Shown: in pieces, positions 8,641-17,094 of the stretch
How the letters are laid out: every line of letters begins with the position of its first letter
How positions within the stretch are numbered: the first letter of the stretch is position 1
NCBI RefSeq assembly: GCF_001514305.1
Contig: NZ_KQ949076.1
Location: 121,087 to 185,086, forward strand
Direction of reading: 5' to 3'
DNA: 64,000 nt
Source of the DNA: Streptomyces dysideae
GTDB lineage: Bacteria > Actinomycetota > Actinomycetes > Streptomycetales > Streptomycetaceae
Program-made: the position numbers and the translations under genes
The notes under the pieces: generated by a model
Databases searched by the model: none
What the model was told of the DNA's origin: nothing
Seen by the model: only the letters and a program-made list of their open reading frames with translations

Positions 8641-9198
8641 ATGACGACTATGACCACCACCCCCCGGGACTGGAAGCGCCTCGCCAAAGCCATCCGTGAC
8701 GCACGCAAGGCGCGCGGCTGGAGGCAGGGAAACCTCGCGGAAGCGGCCGGCGTCAGCTACTCCACCGTGCAGCGCGCCGAGTCCAGCGACGGCTACAAGA
8801 CCATGCCGCTCACCATCGACAAGCTCGAGCGGGCTCTCGGTTGGGCGCCTGGCAGTGCCAAAACGGTCCTGGCGGGCGGCGCGCCCGCCCTCCTGTCCGA
8901 GTCGGGTGAGGACGCCCCCGGTACCGAGGCGGAAGGGTGCGCCTCCGGGGATGCCGCCGAGCAGTTCATGGCACGACTGCCGACCCGCATTCAGCACGAA
9001 CTGGCCGACGGTGAGCTCGTCGACACCGACGTCATCGAGTTGAAACGCAAGGGTATGCGCCTGGTCGTCTTCGCGACGCGCGGCCCTGACCAGGTCCCGG
9101 ATGACAAGGCAGCCAAGGCCGAAGACATCCGAGAGTGGACCCGTGTACAACGCCGACTCCGCGGTCTTGCGGCCGACAACGACCCGATCGATAAGTAG
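8641..9198 (+). CDS. Helix-turn-helix regulator, right-arm copy (complete)
   Basis: The 185-residue protein has an N-terminal XRE-like HTH (about residues 10-65: LAKAIRDARKARGWRQGNLA, then GVSYSTVQRAESS). It continues with a helical segment carrying RIQHELADGELVDTDVIEL and VVFATRGPDQ, and ends in a charged tail. The ATG at 8641 has no good ribosome site. Upstream, TTGAAA and TTACCGT precede it closely, suggesting a leaderless or near-leaderless transcript. It is divergent from the XRE-sigma operon, and the block GTTGCCTTACCGTG upstream is shared with the left copy. Likely a repressor or activator of the divergent sigma operon. Confidence 0.75.
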   Translation: MTTMTTTPRDWKRLAKAIRDARKARGWRQGNLAEAAGVSYSTVQRAESSDGYKTMPLTIDKLERALGWAPGSAKTVLAGGAPALLSESGEDAPGTEAEGCASGDAAEQFMARLPTRIQHELADGELVDTDVIELKRKGMRLVVFATRGPDQVPDDKAAKAEDIREWTRVQRRLRGLAADNDPIDK

Positions 9199-9313
9199 AT
9201 ATTTGCGATTTTTCTACCGGTCTCTACACACGGCACGTATATGCATGCTTCCATTCTGTTTATTCCTGACGGGGGTCACCGCAGCACGTCGCATTTGGGG
9301 ATGGGGTGTCCGC

Positions 9314-9496
9314 GTGGGGGCCAGTGAATGGCGTGTGGAGAGAGTCCAGGGCATCCCCCACGGCGCGAAACTGATCATCGACGAGCCGGAGGGCGAGGTC
9401 GGTGTCGTCTGGGTCGACGAGGACGAGCTTGACGGCGACATTGCCGACTTAATCGCCGAGCGCCTGACCGAGTTCTCCTGGCCCCTCGCCTTTTGA
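9314..9496 (+). CDS. Small acidic protein, unknown function
   Basis: From a GTG at 9314 this gives about 60 residues with a beta-like core (EWRVERVQGIPHGAKLIIDE) and a strongly acidic run (VVWVDEDELDGDIADLIAER). It is hydrophilic and without TM segments. It carries a TTA leucine codon at 9449-9451, so translation may depend on the bldA tRNA. It lies 115 bases after the HTH regulator and could be its partner. No family is recognised. Confidence 0.45.
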   Translation: MGASEWRVERVQGIPHGAKLIIDEPEGEVGVVWVDEDELDGDIADLIAERLTEFSWPLAF

Positions 9497-9552
9497 GGGG
9501 GCTGGTCGGGTTCCGAGAGGGCGTTTGATGTAGGCGAATTGCCGTTTATTTC

Positions 9553-9687
9553 CTAGTAGGTTCCTCGCCAGGTGGGTGTGCTCTCGTCCGTTATGCGCTT
9601 GGCTAGGTTGTCGATCGAGGCGATGTGGATCACGGCCTCGGAGCTGGCGGGCAGGGTCTCGTCGTCGCGGGCGAGGCGGCGATGCAT
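9553..9687 (-). mobile_element. C-terminal remnant of an IS5-family transposase
   Basis: The frame reads HRRLARDDETLPASSEAVIH followed by IASIDNLAKRITDES and a WRGTY end, then a stop at 9553-9555. This matches the usual C-terminus of actinobacterial IS5-group transposases. The upstream part, including the catalytic residues, is absent. The remnant ends abruptly where a dioxygenase tail begins on the other strand, so an insertion and later deletion are likely. Confidence 0.65.
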
Positions 9688-9903
9688 CGCACCGGCCAGC
9701 TGTTCTTCGACGAGACGATCACGGCGAGAGTCGGCGCGCTCTCGCCGTACTCGACCAACACCGTCACCCGCACCACCCTCGCCCAGGACTCCATCTACGA
9801 CGACGGAGGCGCCGCGTCCGGCCTCCTCACCCTCACCGCACTGGGCAGTTCGCCGTCTGCGGGTCATGCGGGGACCCTGACCCTCGGCATCGAACAGAGC
9901 TGA
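9688..9903 (+). pseudogene. 3' remnant of an intradiol dioxygenase-like gene
   Basis: The frame HRTGQLFFDETITARV, then LSPYSTNTVTRTTLAQDSIY and a TLTLGIEQ end, resembles the C-terminus of secreted intradiol ring-cleavage dioxygenase-like proteins of Streptomyces. No start codon or catalytic Tyr/His part is left. It abuts the transposase remnant at about 9680-9690, so the insertion probably cut this gene. Confidence 0.6.
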
Positions 9904-9981
9904 CAGGACTGACAGGGCTGACGCGGCTCCCCGGTCCCGCACGCCGGCAACGGGACCGGGGAGACCCCGCCCAGGACCCGC

Positions 9982-10638
9982 CTACTTCTCCGGGCACTCC
10001 TTCCACGCCATGTGGTACACCGTGCTGATGTCCCCGTCCGTCGAGTCCATGGCCATGAAGCTGACCTTGTCGGGGTTCACGGAGCCGGCGCTGACGCGGA
10101 GTTCGGTGTTGATGTTGAAGTTGCGCTGTACTCCGCAGGGCGCCCAGACCAGCTGGGCCCACTCGGTGGAGTCGGTGGCCTGCCAGTTGTCGTTGAGGGG
10201 GCCGGTGAAGGGGTGACTCCTGGACGCCGTGTTCGGGGAGCCCTGGAAGTAGTACGAGGCTCTCTGCATGCCGCTCGCGCCGGCCTGGAGTGCGGCGAAG
10301 CCCCGGTAGTCGACGCTGGCGATGGCGTACGTGAAGCCCTGCGGGACGTGGACGATCAGGTTGAGCTGGCAGTTCTTGCGGAACGCCGTGGAGTTGGAGT
10401 CGCCGCCCGCCTGGGCGAGGTAGTCGCTGTAGGTGACGGTGAACGCCGTGTTGTCCTCGGAGACGGCTACGGCGGTCGTGCCCTGCGGGCAGCCGGAGCC
10501 GTTCACCGTGGCGACCTTGATGACGATCTTGTCCGGGGGCGGGTTGTCGAACGAGGAGGAGGGGGCGGCCTGTGCGGGCAGTGCGGTGGTGGTGAGGAGC
10601 GCGGCGATCGCGCTGCTCAGGAGGAATCCGCCGGACAT
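9982..10638 (-). CDS. Secreted DUF4360 protein
   Basis: The 218-residue precursor has a signal peptide (SGGFLLSSAIAALLTTTALP, cut probably after AQA). The mature domain is typical of DUF4360: IVIKVATVNGSGCPQGTTAV, four cysteines including NCQLNLIVHVPQGF, and an end with VSFMAMDSTDGDI and a last cysteine. The ATG at 10638 has a good ribosome site (AGGAG 5 bases upstream); an in-frame start 17 codons earlier would spoil the signal peptide. Homologues are abundant secreted proteins of unknown function in actinobacteria. It is monocistronic, with an operator-like repeat upstream. Confidence 0.85.
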   Translation of the reverse strand: MSGGFLLSSAIAALLTTTALPAQAAPSSSFDNPPPDKIVIKVATVNGSGCPQGTTAVAVSEDNTAFTVTYSDYLAQAGGDSNSTAFRKNCQLNLIVHVPQGFTYAIASVDYRGFAALQAGASGMQRASYYFQGSPNTASRSHPFTGPLNDNWQATDSTEWAQLVWAPCGVQRNFNINTELRVSAGSVNPDKVSFMAMDSTDGDISTVYHMAWKECPEK

Positions 10639-10680
10639 GGCTCTCCTAAAGGTTGGGGGGTGGCTGCGCTCCCGGCCCTC

Positions 10681-10707
10681 GTGGTTCAACTGAACTGTGG
10701 TTCAACT
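10681..10707. promoter_or_regulatory. Direct/inverted repeat upstream of the DUF4360 gene
   Basis: An 11-base direct repeat GTGGTTCAACT occurs at 10681-10691 and 10697-10707. The 5-base GAACT between the copies also forms the inverted arms GTTCA/TGAAC with the first copy. It lies about 45-70 bases upstream of the DUF4360 start and looks like an operator. Confidence 0.4.
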
Positions 10708-10836
10708 TTGAAGAACCAATGGGGATCCCGTGAAGACCGGGGGCGATCGCATCGTAGGGAGCCGCACGGGACACGGTCAGGGCGAACTCCGGCCATTCAC
10801 ATCCGCGTGATTCACAGGGTTACGGGGGTTACGGAG

Positions 10837-11316
10837 TTACAGGGCTACGGAGACCGCCGGCCTCGCTTCCGCTTCCGCCGTCTGTTCCTTCCGGTACGCC
10901 CGGATCGAGTAGCCGAGTGCCGCTGCCCACAGCGCGTACAAGGCGACGTAGACCGTCGTGGCGAGGCCGCCGGACACGCCGAGCCAGTCGCTGTTCAGCA
11001 GCGTGCGGACGTTGGTCACGAGGATCACGCCGCCCACCACCGAGCCCAGGACCCGCGGCGGCAGGATGCGGACCAGCCAGGCGGCGATCGGGGCGGCGAC
11101 CAGGCCGTCGGCCAGGAAGGCGGCCACCCACAGCCAGGCGATGCCCTGCGAGCCGAGTGAGAGGAGGAAGCCGAGGCTGGCGGCGATGGCGACCAGGAAC
11201 TCGCTGGTGTCGATCGAGCCGATCACCTTGCGTGGCTCCATCCGGCCCGAGGCGAGGAGCGCGGGCGTGCCGACCGGGCCCCAGCCGCCTCCGCCGGTCG
11301 CGTCGTGCGCATGCGG
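10837..11316 (-). pseudogene. 5'-truncated TSUP (TauE/SafE) permease
   Basis: The frame encodes the second half of a sulfite/anion exporter of the TSUP family. The conserved DATGGGGWGPVGTPALLASG is still in frame, upstream of the first available ATG (11241), followed by four TM segments. No start codon precedes the Gly-rich motif, and an in-frame stop lies at about 11380. The N-terminal half (about 140 residues) is therefore missing. The 134-residue ORF from 11241 could in principle be made, but it would lack half of the repeat that forms the transporter. Confidence 0.75.
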
Positions 11317-11487
11317 TCGGTGTCCCGTCTTACCCAGGTTTCCTGCCGGGCTGGTAGGGATGGCCGGGACGGGACGCTAGGGCATCAAACTGAGGGCAAG
11401 CTGAGAGTCGCCGTCGGAGACCGTGATCGCCGCCGCGCCGACTGTCGACCAGACCGGCGCGGCGGAGGTCGCCGACGATGCCAGGCG

Positions 11488-13002
11488 TCAGCTCAGCCGG
11501 ATCATGTTCCAGGACAGCGGTTCCAGTACGGCGGTGAGGTTCCCGTCCTGCAGCGTGGTGCCCTCGATCTGGTGCGGGGCGACCCGCTCGGGGTCGTCGA
11601 GGGTGTTCCGGGCGTCCGGGTCGGCGTCCGCGAGCGCGCTGTGCTCGACGACCGAGGTCAAGTCAAGCCCGTTCAGGGCGACTTCGAGGGGCAGGGCGTC
11701 TGTCTGGCTGCGGTTCACCGCGAAGACGGTGACCGTACCGTCCTCGGCGCGTACCGCCGTGGCGTGCAGCAGGTCCGCCTCGCCGTACTTCTTCGTCTCG
11801 TACGTCGGTGAGTCGACCCGTACGTCCAGGACCTCGCCGCGGCCGTACTTCGAGGCCTGTGCGAAGGGGAAGAAGGTCGTCTGGCGCCAGGCCGGGCCGC
11901 CCGGCTCCGTCATGATCGGGGCGATGACGTTCACCAGCTGGGCGAGGCAGGCGACGGTGACGCGGTCTGCGTGCCGGAGCAGGGCGATGAGGAGCGAGCC
12001 GAAGACGACCGAGTCCAGGACGCTGTAGTTGTCCTCGAGGAGGCGGGGGGCCTCCGGCCAGTCGTCCTGCTCGAACGTCTTCGCCTGCGCCTCCCAGCGG
12101 GAGAGGTACCAGACGTTCCACTCGTCGAAGGAGAGGTTGATCTTCTTCTTCGACTTGACGCGGGCGCCGACGTGGTCGCAGGTGGCGACTACGTTCTCGA
12201 TGAACGACTCCATGTCGACCGCCGAGGCCAGGAAGGAGTCGACGTCGCCGTCGTGCGGCTCGTAGTAGGCGTGCAGGGAGATGTAGTCGACCAGGTCGTA
12301 CGTCTCCTGGAGGACCGTCGCCTCCCACTCGGCGAAGGTGGGCATGCTCTGGCCGGAGGAGCCGCAGGCGACCAGTTCGATGCCGGGGTCCTGCTGGCGC
12401 ATCGCTCGGGCGGTCTCGGCGGCGATACGGCCGTATTCCTCCGCCGTCTTGTGGCCGGTCTGCCAGGGGCCGTCCATCTCGTTGCCGAGGCACCAGAGGC
12501 GGATGCCGAAGGGGTCCTTGTCGCCGTGTGAGATGCGCTGCCCGGAGAGGGCCGTTCCTGAGGGGTGGTTGGCGTATTCCTGGAGCTCCAGGGCCTCTGC
12601 CACGCCGCGGGTTCCGAGGTTGATGGCCATCATGGGTTCGGCCTGGGGGCCGACCTTCTTCAGGAACGCGATGTACTCGGAGAGGCCGAAACGGTTGGAC
12701 TCCGTCGAGTGCCAGGCCAGGTCGAGGCGCTTCGGGCGGTCTTCGGCGGGGCCGACCGAGTCCTCCCACTTGTAGCCCGAGACGAAGTTGCCGCCGGGGT
12801 AGCGGAGGGCTGTGACGCCGAGTTCGCGGACGAGGTCCAGGACGTCCGTGCGGAGGCCTTCGGCGTCGGCCGTGGGGTGGTCGGGTTCGAAGATGCCGGT
12901 GTATACGCAGCGGCCGAGGTGTTCTACGAAGGAGCCGAAGAGGCGGGGGTTTACTTCGCCGACCTTGAAGGCGGGGTCGAGGGTGAAGCGGGCGGTGTGC
13001 AT
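11488..13002 (-). CDS. abfA: Alpha-L-arabinofuranosidase, GH51
   Basis: The 504-residue protein is a full-length intracellular GH51 enzyme without a signal peptide. Family motifs are FGSFVEHLGRCVYTGIFEP near the N-terminus, RYPGGNFVSGYKWED, the acid/base glutamate in LWCLGNEMDGPW (about residue 175), and the nucleophile glutamate in SFDEWNVWY (about 295). It releases terminal arabinofuranose from arabino-oligosaccharides. It is the last gene of the ABC importer operon, 65 bases after the second permease gene, which fits uptake of arabino-oligosaccharides followed by cytosolic hydrolysis. Confidence 0.93.
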   Translation of the reverse strand: MHTARFTLDPAFKVGEVNPRLFGSFVEHLGRCVYTGIFEPDHPTADAEGLRTDVLDLVRELGVTALRYPGGNFVSGYKWEDSVGPAEDRPKRLDLAWHSTESNRFGLSEYIAFLKKVGPQAEPMMAINLGTRGVAEALELQEYANHPSGTALSGQRISHGDKDPFGIRLWCLGNEMDGPWQTGHKTAEEYGRIAAETARAMRQQDPGIELVACGSSGQSMPTFAEWEATVLQETYDLVDYISLHAYYEPHDGDVDSFLASAVDMESFIENVVATCDHVGARVKSKKKINLSFDEWNVWYLSRWEAQAKTFEQDDWPEAPRLLEDNYSVLDSVVFGSLLIALLRHADRVTVACLAQLVNVIAPIMTEPGGPAWRQTTFFPFAQASKYGRGEVLDVRVDSPTYETKKYGEADLLHATAVRAEDGTVTVFAVNRSQTDALPLEVALNGLDLTSVVEHSALADADPDARNTLDDPERVAPHQIEGTTLQDGNLTAVLEPLSWNMIRLS

Positions 13003-13067
13003 GCGTGCGTGTGCCTTCCGGGGTGGGTGGTTCCTGGTTCGTTGGCGGGTGGTTCTTCTCAAGGGAC

Positions 13068-13931
13068 TTACTGTCCGGCCAGACCGGTGTGGGCCACGCC
13101 CCGCACGATCTGGCTCTGGAAGAAGACGAACACGGCGATCAGCGGGAGGCCCGCGATGATGCCGCCGGCCATGAGCTGGGGCCAGACGATGCCGAAGGAG
13201 TTCTGCACGGTGGCGATGCCGTTCGGCATGGTCATCAGGTCGGGGTTGTTGGTCACCATGAACGGCCACAGGAAGTTGTTCCAGGAGGCGATGAAGGTGA
13301 AGATGCCGACCGCCGAGAGGGAGGGCTTGGAGAGGGGGATGACGATCGTGAAGAAGATGCGCCAGCGGCCGGCGCCGTCGATGAACGCCGCCTCCTCCAG
13401 TTCGCGGGGCAGTGACTGGAAGAACTTGTAGAGGATGTAGACCATCGCCGCCGGCGCGCACTGCGGCAGGATCATCCCCCAGTACGTGTCGACCATGCCG
13501 AGCGACTGGACCGTGGTGAACAGGGGCACGCCGAGGATCGCCGGCGAGAACATCAGGCCCGCCATCGTCAGCGCCATCAGGGCGGACTTGCCGCGGAACT
13601 CGGTGCGGGCGAAGCCGTATCCGGCGAGCGAGGCGACCAGCAGCACGATGAACGTGACGCAGACGGACACGACGAGGGAGTTCACGAACCAGTTGGGGAT
13701 GTTGCCGGCCTCGAGGACGCCCTTCCAGGACTCCAGGGTGAAGTCCTCGGGGATCCAGTGCGGCGGGGCGACCGACTCGGTGGGGGTCTTGAGGGACGTC
13801 GACAGGGCCCAGAGCAGGGGGGCCACCCAGACCGCGGAGAGGGCGAGGGCGACCAGGGTCAGGGCGATCTGTCCGGGCGTCCAGGTGCTGCGGGGCTTGT
13901 GCATGACGGGAGTCGGAGTCGGCACTGTCAT
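13068..13931 (-). CDS. ABC sugar permease (MalG-type)
   Basis: The 287-residue inner-membrane permease has six TM helices. The ATPase-contacting EAA loop reads EEAAFIDGAGRWRIFFTIVI. The family end (IVRGVAHTGLAGQ) is the usual MalG-like ...VkG terminus. Its ATG overlaps the preceding permease stop (ATGA at 13928-13931). It pairs with the MalF-type permease and the solute-binding protein. No ATPase is encoded here, so a shared MsiK-type ATPase is probably used, as is usual in Streptomyces. Confidence 0.92.
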   Translation of the reverse strand: MTVPTPTPVMHKPRSTWTPGQIALTLVALALSAVWVAPLLWALSTSLKTPTESVAPPHWIPEDFTLESWKGVLEAGNIPNWFVNSLVVSVCVTFIVLLVASLAGYGFARTEFRGKSALMALTMAGLMFSPAILGVPLFTTVQSLGMVDTYWGMILPQCAPAAMVYILYKFFQSLPRELEEAAFIDGAGRWRIFFTIVIPLSKPSLSAVGIFTFIASWNNFLWPFMVTNNPDLMTMPNGIATVQNSFGIVWPQLMAGGIIAGLPLIAVFVFFQSQIVRGVAHTGLAGQ

Positions 13932-14881
13932 CGGAGGGTTCCCTCCTCGCGCTTGCGCAGCAGCCACATCCGTCCGAGTGCGACGGCCGCGATGATCAGG
14001 AACAGGATGAAGGAGATCGCGGAGGCGTAGCCCACGCGGTAGCTGGTGAAGCCCTGTTCGAGGGTGTACTGGACGAAGGTGCGGGTCGATTCCTCGGGGC
14101 CGGGTCCGAACTGGTACATGACGACGGCCTGGTCGAAGACCTGGAGCGAGGCGAGGATCTGCAGCGCGAGGACCAGGCCGGTGATGTTGCGCAGGTTCGG
14201 CACGGTGATGTGGAGCATGCGCTGGAAGGCGTTGGCGCCGTCCAGTTCGGCCGCCTCGTAGAGGTGGTGGGGGATGGCCTGGAGGGCCGCCAGATACAAC
14301 AGGAACGAGAAGCCGACCGTCCACCAGAGGGTCGCGATGACGACGGCGAGCATGGCCGTGGACTTCTGGGTGAGCCAGGGGGTGTCGGTGCCCAGGACGT
14401 GGTTGACCATGCCGTTGGTGGGTTGGAAGAGCCACCACCAGAGGTTGGCTATGACGGCCGACGGCAGCAGGAAGGGCATGAAGAAGCAGAGCCGCCACAG
14501 CCACTTGAAGTGGACGGTGTGGTGGGCGATCAGCGCCATCAGCAGCGCGGCCACGACGATCATCGGGACGACGTAGAAGGTGAACTGGACGCTGTGCCAC
14601 AGCGAGTTCCACACCAGGTCGTCCTTGAGGGCCTCGCGGTAGTTGTCGAGGCCGATGAAGCCGGTGTGTTCGCCGGAGATGTTGGCGTCGGTGAAGCTGA
14701 GGTAGAGGCCGCGGACGACCGGCACGATGACGAACAGGCCGTAGAGGACGAAGAACGGGGCTACGAACCAGCCGCCGTGCTGGAAGCGGCGGCCCCAGCG
14801 CAGGCGGGCGGAGTCGGCCTCGGTGGCCGTGCGGGGGCGCAGGGTGGTGGCGGTCGCGAGGGTGGTCGTGGTGCTGCTCAT
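13928..14881 (-). CDS. ABC sugar permease (MalF-type)
   Basis: The 317-residue protein has a Thr-rich cytosolic N-terminus and six TM helices. The EAA loop is LYEAAELDGANAFQRMLHIT. The start overlaps the binding-protein stop and the stop overlaps the MalG-type start, both as ATGA, so subunits are made in a coupled way. Function: the second half of the translocation pore for the arabino-oligosaccharide importer. Confidence 0.92.
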   Translation of the reverse strand: MSSTTTTLATATTLRPRTATEADSARLRWGRRFQHGGWFVAPFFVLYGLFVIVPVVRGLYLSFTDANISGEHTGFIGLDNYREALKDDLVWNSLWHSVQFTFYVVPMIVVAALLMALIAHHTVHFKWLWRLCFFMPFLLPSAVIANLWWWLFQPTNGMVNHVLGTDTPWLTQKSTAMLAVVIATLWWTVGFSFLLYLAALQAIPHHLYEAAELDGANAFQRMLHITVPNLRNITGLVLALQILASLQVFDQAVVMYQFGPGPEESTRTFVQYTLEQGFTSYRVGYASAISFILFLIIAAVALGRMWLLRKREEGTLR

Positions 14882-16236
14882 GCGTCTGCTCCCGCCTGCT
14901 CCTGGGCGGCCGTTCTGCCGTCCATCGGGTTCTTCGCCGCGAGCAGCTGGGCCAGGGCGGACCTCATGCGGCGGGCCGCGGCGTCCGGTTTCGCCGAGCC
15001 GAGGTTGGCGGCGGCGATGATCGGGCCGACGCGGTGGGCGAGGACGCCGGTGGAGCCGGCGAACCAGACGCGGGGTTCGGTGGCCGGATGGTCCATGGCG
15101 GGCCTGGAGTACTCGTTCTGCGGGGCGAGTTCGAGGTAGGCCTTGTCCTGGAAGGTGGGGAGGTAGGCGGGGACGTGACCGCCGCCCGCCCAGGCGGTGG
15201 CGTTCTTGACCATGTAGGCGGCCAGCAGGTGGGCGCCCTCGTTGGCGGCGCCGCCGCGGTCGGACTGGTGGGGCAGCACGAAGGAGTGCGACTCGGCGTG
15301 CGTGGCCGGGGTGCCGAAGACGGGCGGCAGCGGCTGGGCGCCGTAGTCGATCTTCTCGCCGTTGAAGTACGGCACCGACCAGTTGCCCTCCCAGGTGAAG
15401 GGCGATCCGGCGATGAAGGCCTCGCCGTCGGCCTCGCCGACGTTCACATAGCCGTCGGTGACGTGCTTGCGGAGGAACTCCAGGACCTGGGTGGCCTTGT
15501 CGGTGTCGAAGGTGACCTCGGTGCGGTCGTCGTTGAAGTAGGTGCCGCCGAGCTGCTGGTAGAAGGAGAGGAAGAACCACCAGGAGAAGTTCTCGTCGTG
15601 GGCGTGCAGGCCGAGGGTCTGTAAGCCCTTCTTCAGCTGTCCCTTGGCCGCCTTGAGGATCTCGAACCACTCGTCGGGGGAGGTGGCGGACGGCAGCCGG
15701 CCGTCGGTGTCCAGCAGGCCCGCCTTCTCGCAGACGTCCCTGCGGTAGAAGTTCAGCTGGACGTGGATGTCCAGGGGCAGCGCGTACAGCTTGCCGTCGA
15801 CGAGGCCGCGCTGCCAGAGGACGGGGTTGAAGTCGGCTTCCTTGACGCCGTACTTGGCGAGCAGGTCCATGTCCCAGGCGTCGAGGAGCCGGCCGGGTGC
15901 GAAGCCCGGGATGCGGCCCTGGTGCATGACCGCGAGGTCGGGGGCGCGGTTGCCTGCCGCGGCCATGGCGAGCTTGGTGTAGTAGGGGCCGCCCCAGGTG
16001 AGTGTGGACGCCTTGACGGCGACGTCCGGGTTGGCCTTGCGGAAGGCGTCGACCATGGTGACCTGGTTGGCGCCGTCGCCGCCGCTGAAGAGGTTCCAGT
16101 ACCGCACCCGGGTGCGGGCGCCGGAGGTGAGTGCGTCGGCGCCGGTGCCGAGTGCGGCGAAGCCGAAGGTGGCCGCGATGCCCAGGCCGCCGGCGGTGGC
16201 CAGAAGTTGCCTGCGATTGAGGCCAGGTCGTCCCAT
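14878..16236 (-). CDS. Extracellular sugar-binding protein of ABC importer
   Basis: The 452-residue protein has a twin-arginine-type N-terminus (LNRRQLLATAGGLGIAATFG) and an Ala-rich hydrophobic stretch. There is no clear lipobox cysteine, so it may be Tat-exported and released or anchored by an uncleaved signal. The body is a family-1 binding protein: VRYWNLFSGGDGANQVTMVD, then VDGKLYALPLDIHVQLNFYR and AFIAGSPFTWEGNW. It is first in the four-gene operon with the two permeases and the arabinofuranosidase, so the ligand is probably an arabinose-containing oligosaccharide. Confidence 0.9.
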   Translation of the reverse strand: MGRPGLNRRQLLATAGGLGIAATFGFAALGTGADALTSGARTRVRYWNLFSGGDGANQVTMVDAFRKANPDVAVKASTLTWGGPYYTKLAMAAAGNRAPDLAVMHQGRIPGFAPGRLLDAWDMDLLAKYGVKEADFNPVLWQRGLVDGKLYALPLDIHVQLNFYRRDVCEKAGLLDTDGRLPSATSPDEWFEILKAAKGQLKKGLQTLGLHAHDENFSWWFFLSFYQQLGGTYFNDDRTEVTFDTDKATQVLEFLRKHVTDGYVNVGEADGEAFIAGSPFTWEGNWSVPYFNGEKIDYGAQPLPPVFGTPATHAESHSFVLPHQSDRGGAANEGAHLLAAYMVKNATAWAGGGHVPAYLPTFQDKAYLELAPQNEYSRPAMDHPATEPRVWFAGSTGVLAHRVGPIIAAANLGSAKPDAAARRMRSALAQLLAAKNPMDGRTAAQEQAGADA

Positions 16237-16341
16237 GCCCTGCCCTAACTGTGCGAGTACGAGTGCGAGTGCGTACGTTGCATGCGTGGCGCGTTCGAGA
16301 TATCGAATTATGCTCGTAACTTCGAACGGGACCGTAAAGTT

Positions 16342-16351
16342 GAAGCGCTTC
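16342..16351. promoter_or_regulatory. LacI-type operator palindrome upstream of the arabinose operon
   Basis: A perfect 10-base palindrome GAAGCGCTTC has the central CG step typical of LacI-family operators. It lies about 106 bases upstream of the binding-protein start. A second imperfect palindrome, TTCGAGATATCGAA, lies nearer at about 16293-16306. No LacI gene is in the window, so the repressor would be encoded elsewhere. Confidence 0.5.
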
Positions 16352-16491
16352 CGCGTCAATGGTTCATGCACGGGTTTCGGACAGCGCCGGTCGTTCCCCG
16401 TTGAACAACGGTCGCCGGATCGCATGACGTGGGCACGCCGCGCCGCGTAGTCTCGAACGGCCTGCTGTGCGGCGGCGAGAGAGGGAGAGCG

Positions 16492-17094
16492 ATGGACTTC
16501 GCGGGCGCGCGGATCAGAGCGGCCCGGATCGCCGCGGCACTGCGGCGCTCGCACGCCGGGTCCGCGATGCGCGACCTGGCCACCGATCTCAGCGACGCCC
16601 TGCGGGCCAGACCCCAAGCCCCGGCGGACGTCCGGGAGTTGTGCCGGGCGCTGTGCGAGGAGATGGGCGCACGGCGGGGTGGGCGGCCCGTGGAGTTGCG
16701 GTTCGAGCGGTTCCCGGACGAGATCGAGGTCACCGGGCTGTGGCTGGAGTTCCAGGACTTCGACCTGGTCATCGTCGAGGAGCGGGCCGAGGCGGTGCAG
16801 CAACTGGTCATCCTGGGCCATGAGTTGTGGCATCTGCACGCCGGTCACGGCCATCACCACGTGGCCGGTACGGCGGCGGCGCACGCGCTGGCGAACGAGC
16901 CGGGCTGGCGGGACGCGCTGACGGTCGCCGCGCGCAACGGCTCGCGGGAGCGGGACGAGGCCGAGGCCGACGACTTCGGACACCGGCTGGCGGCGGCGTT
17001 CCGGCCGCTGCTGTCGGGGCGGGCCGTGGAGGCGCCGCTCGATCCTGTGCAGCGGTCGCTGGGCTATCGCCGACGCGGAGGCCCGACGCGATGA
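16492..17094 (+). CDS. ImmA/IrrE-like zinc metallopeptidase 1
   Basis: The 200-residue cytosolic protein carries the gluzincin motif HExxH as LGHELWHLHAGH (about residue 112) and a downstream acidic helix RDEAEADDFG that can supply the third zinc ligand. The ATG at 16492 follows a purine-rich ribosome site. The stop overlaps the ATG of the membrane protein (ATGA, 17091-17094). ImmA/IrrE-type proteases commonly cleave or inactivate partner XRE repressors in response to a signal. Coupling to a membrane protein, with an XRE gene nearby (18653), suggests a sensor-protease-repressor circuit. It is often auto-annotated as a toxin, but no toxin evidence is seen. Confidence 0.8.
   Translation: MDFAGARIRAARIAAALRRSHAGSAMRDLATDLSDALRARPQAPADVRELCRALCEEMGARRGGRPVELRFERFPDEIEVTGLWLEFQDFDLVIVEERAEAVQQLVILGHELWHLHAGHGHHHVAGTAAAHALANEPGWRDALTVAARNGSRERDEAEADDFGHRLAAAFRPLLSGRAVEAPLDPVQRSLGYRRRGGPTR

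Larger units (their letters stand above)
7083..9198 (-). repeat. Right arm of the large inverted duplication
   Basis: This is the mirror image of bases 1-2534. In order from the centre outward it holds the decayed third gene, the sigma factor, the small XRE gene and the divergent HTH regulator. The proteins are clearly paralogous but diverged (many substitutions in the sigma factor), so the duplication is not recent. Confidence 0.75.

Noticed and set aside
16492..17094. Toxin of a toxin-antitoxin pair
   Set aside because: The HExxH protease signature and coupling to a membrane protein fit ImmA/IrrE regulation better; nothing visible supports toxicity.
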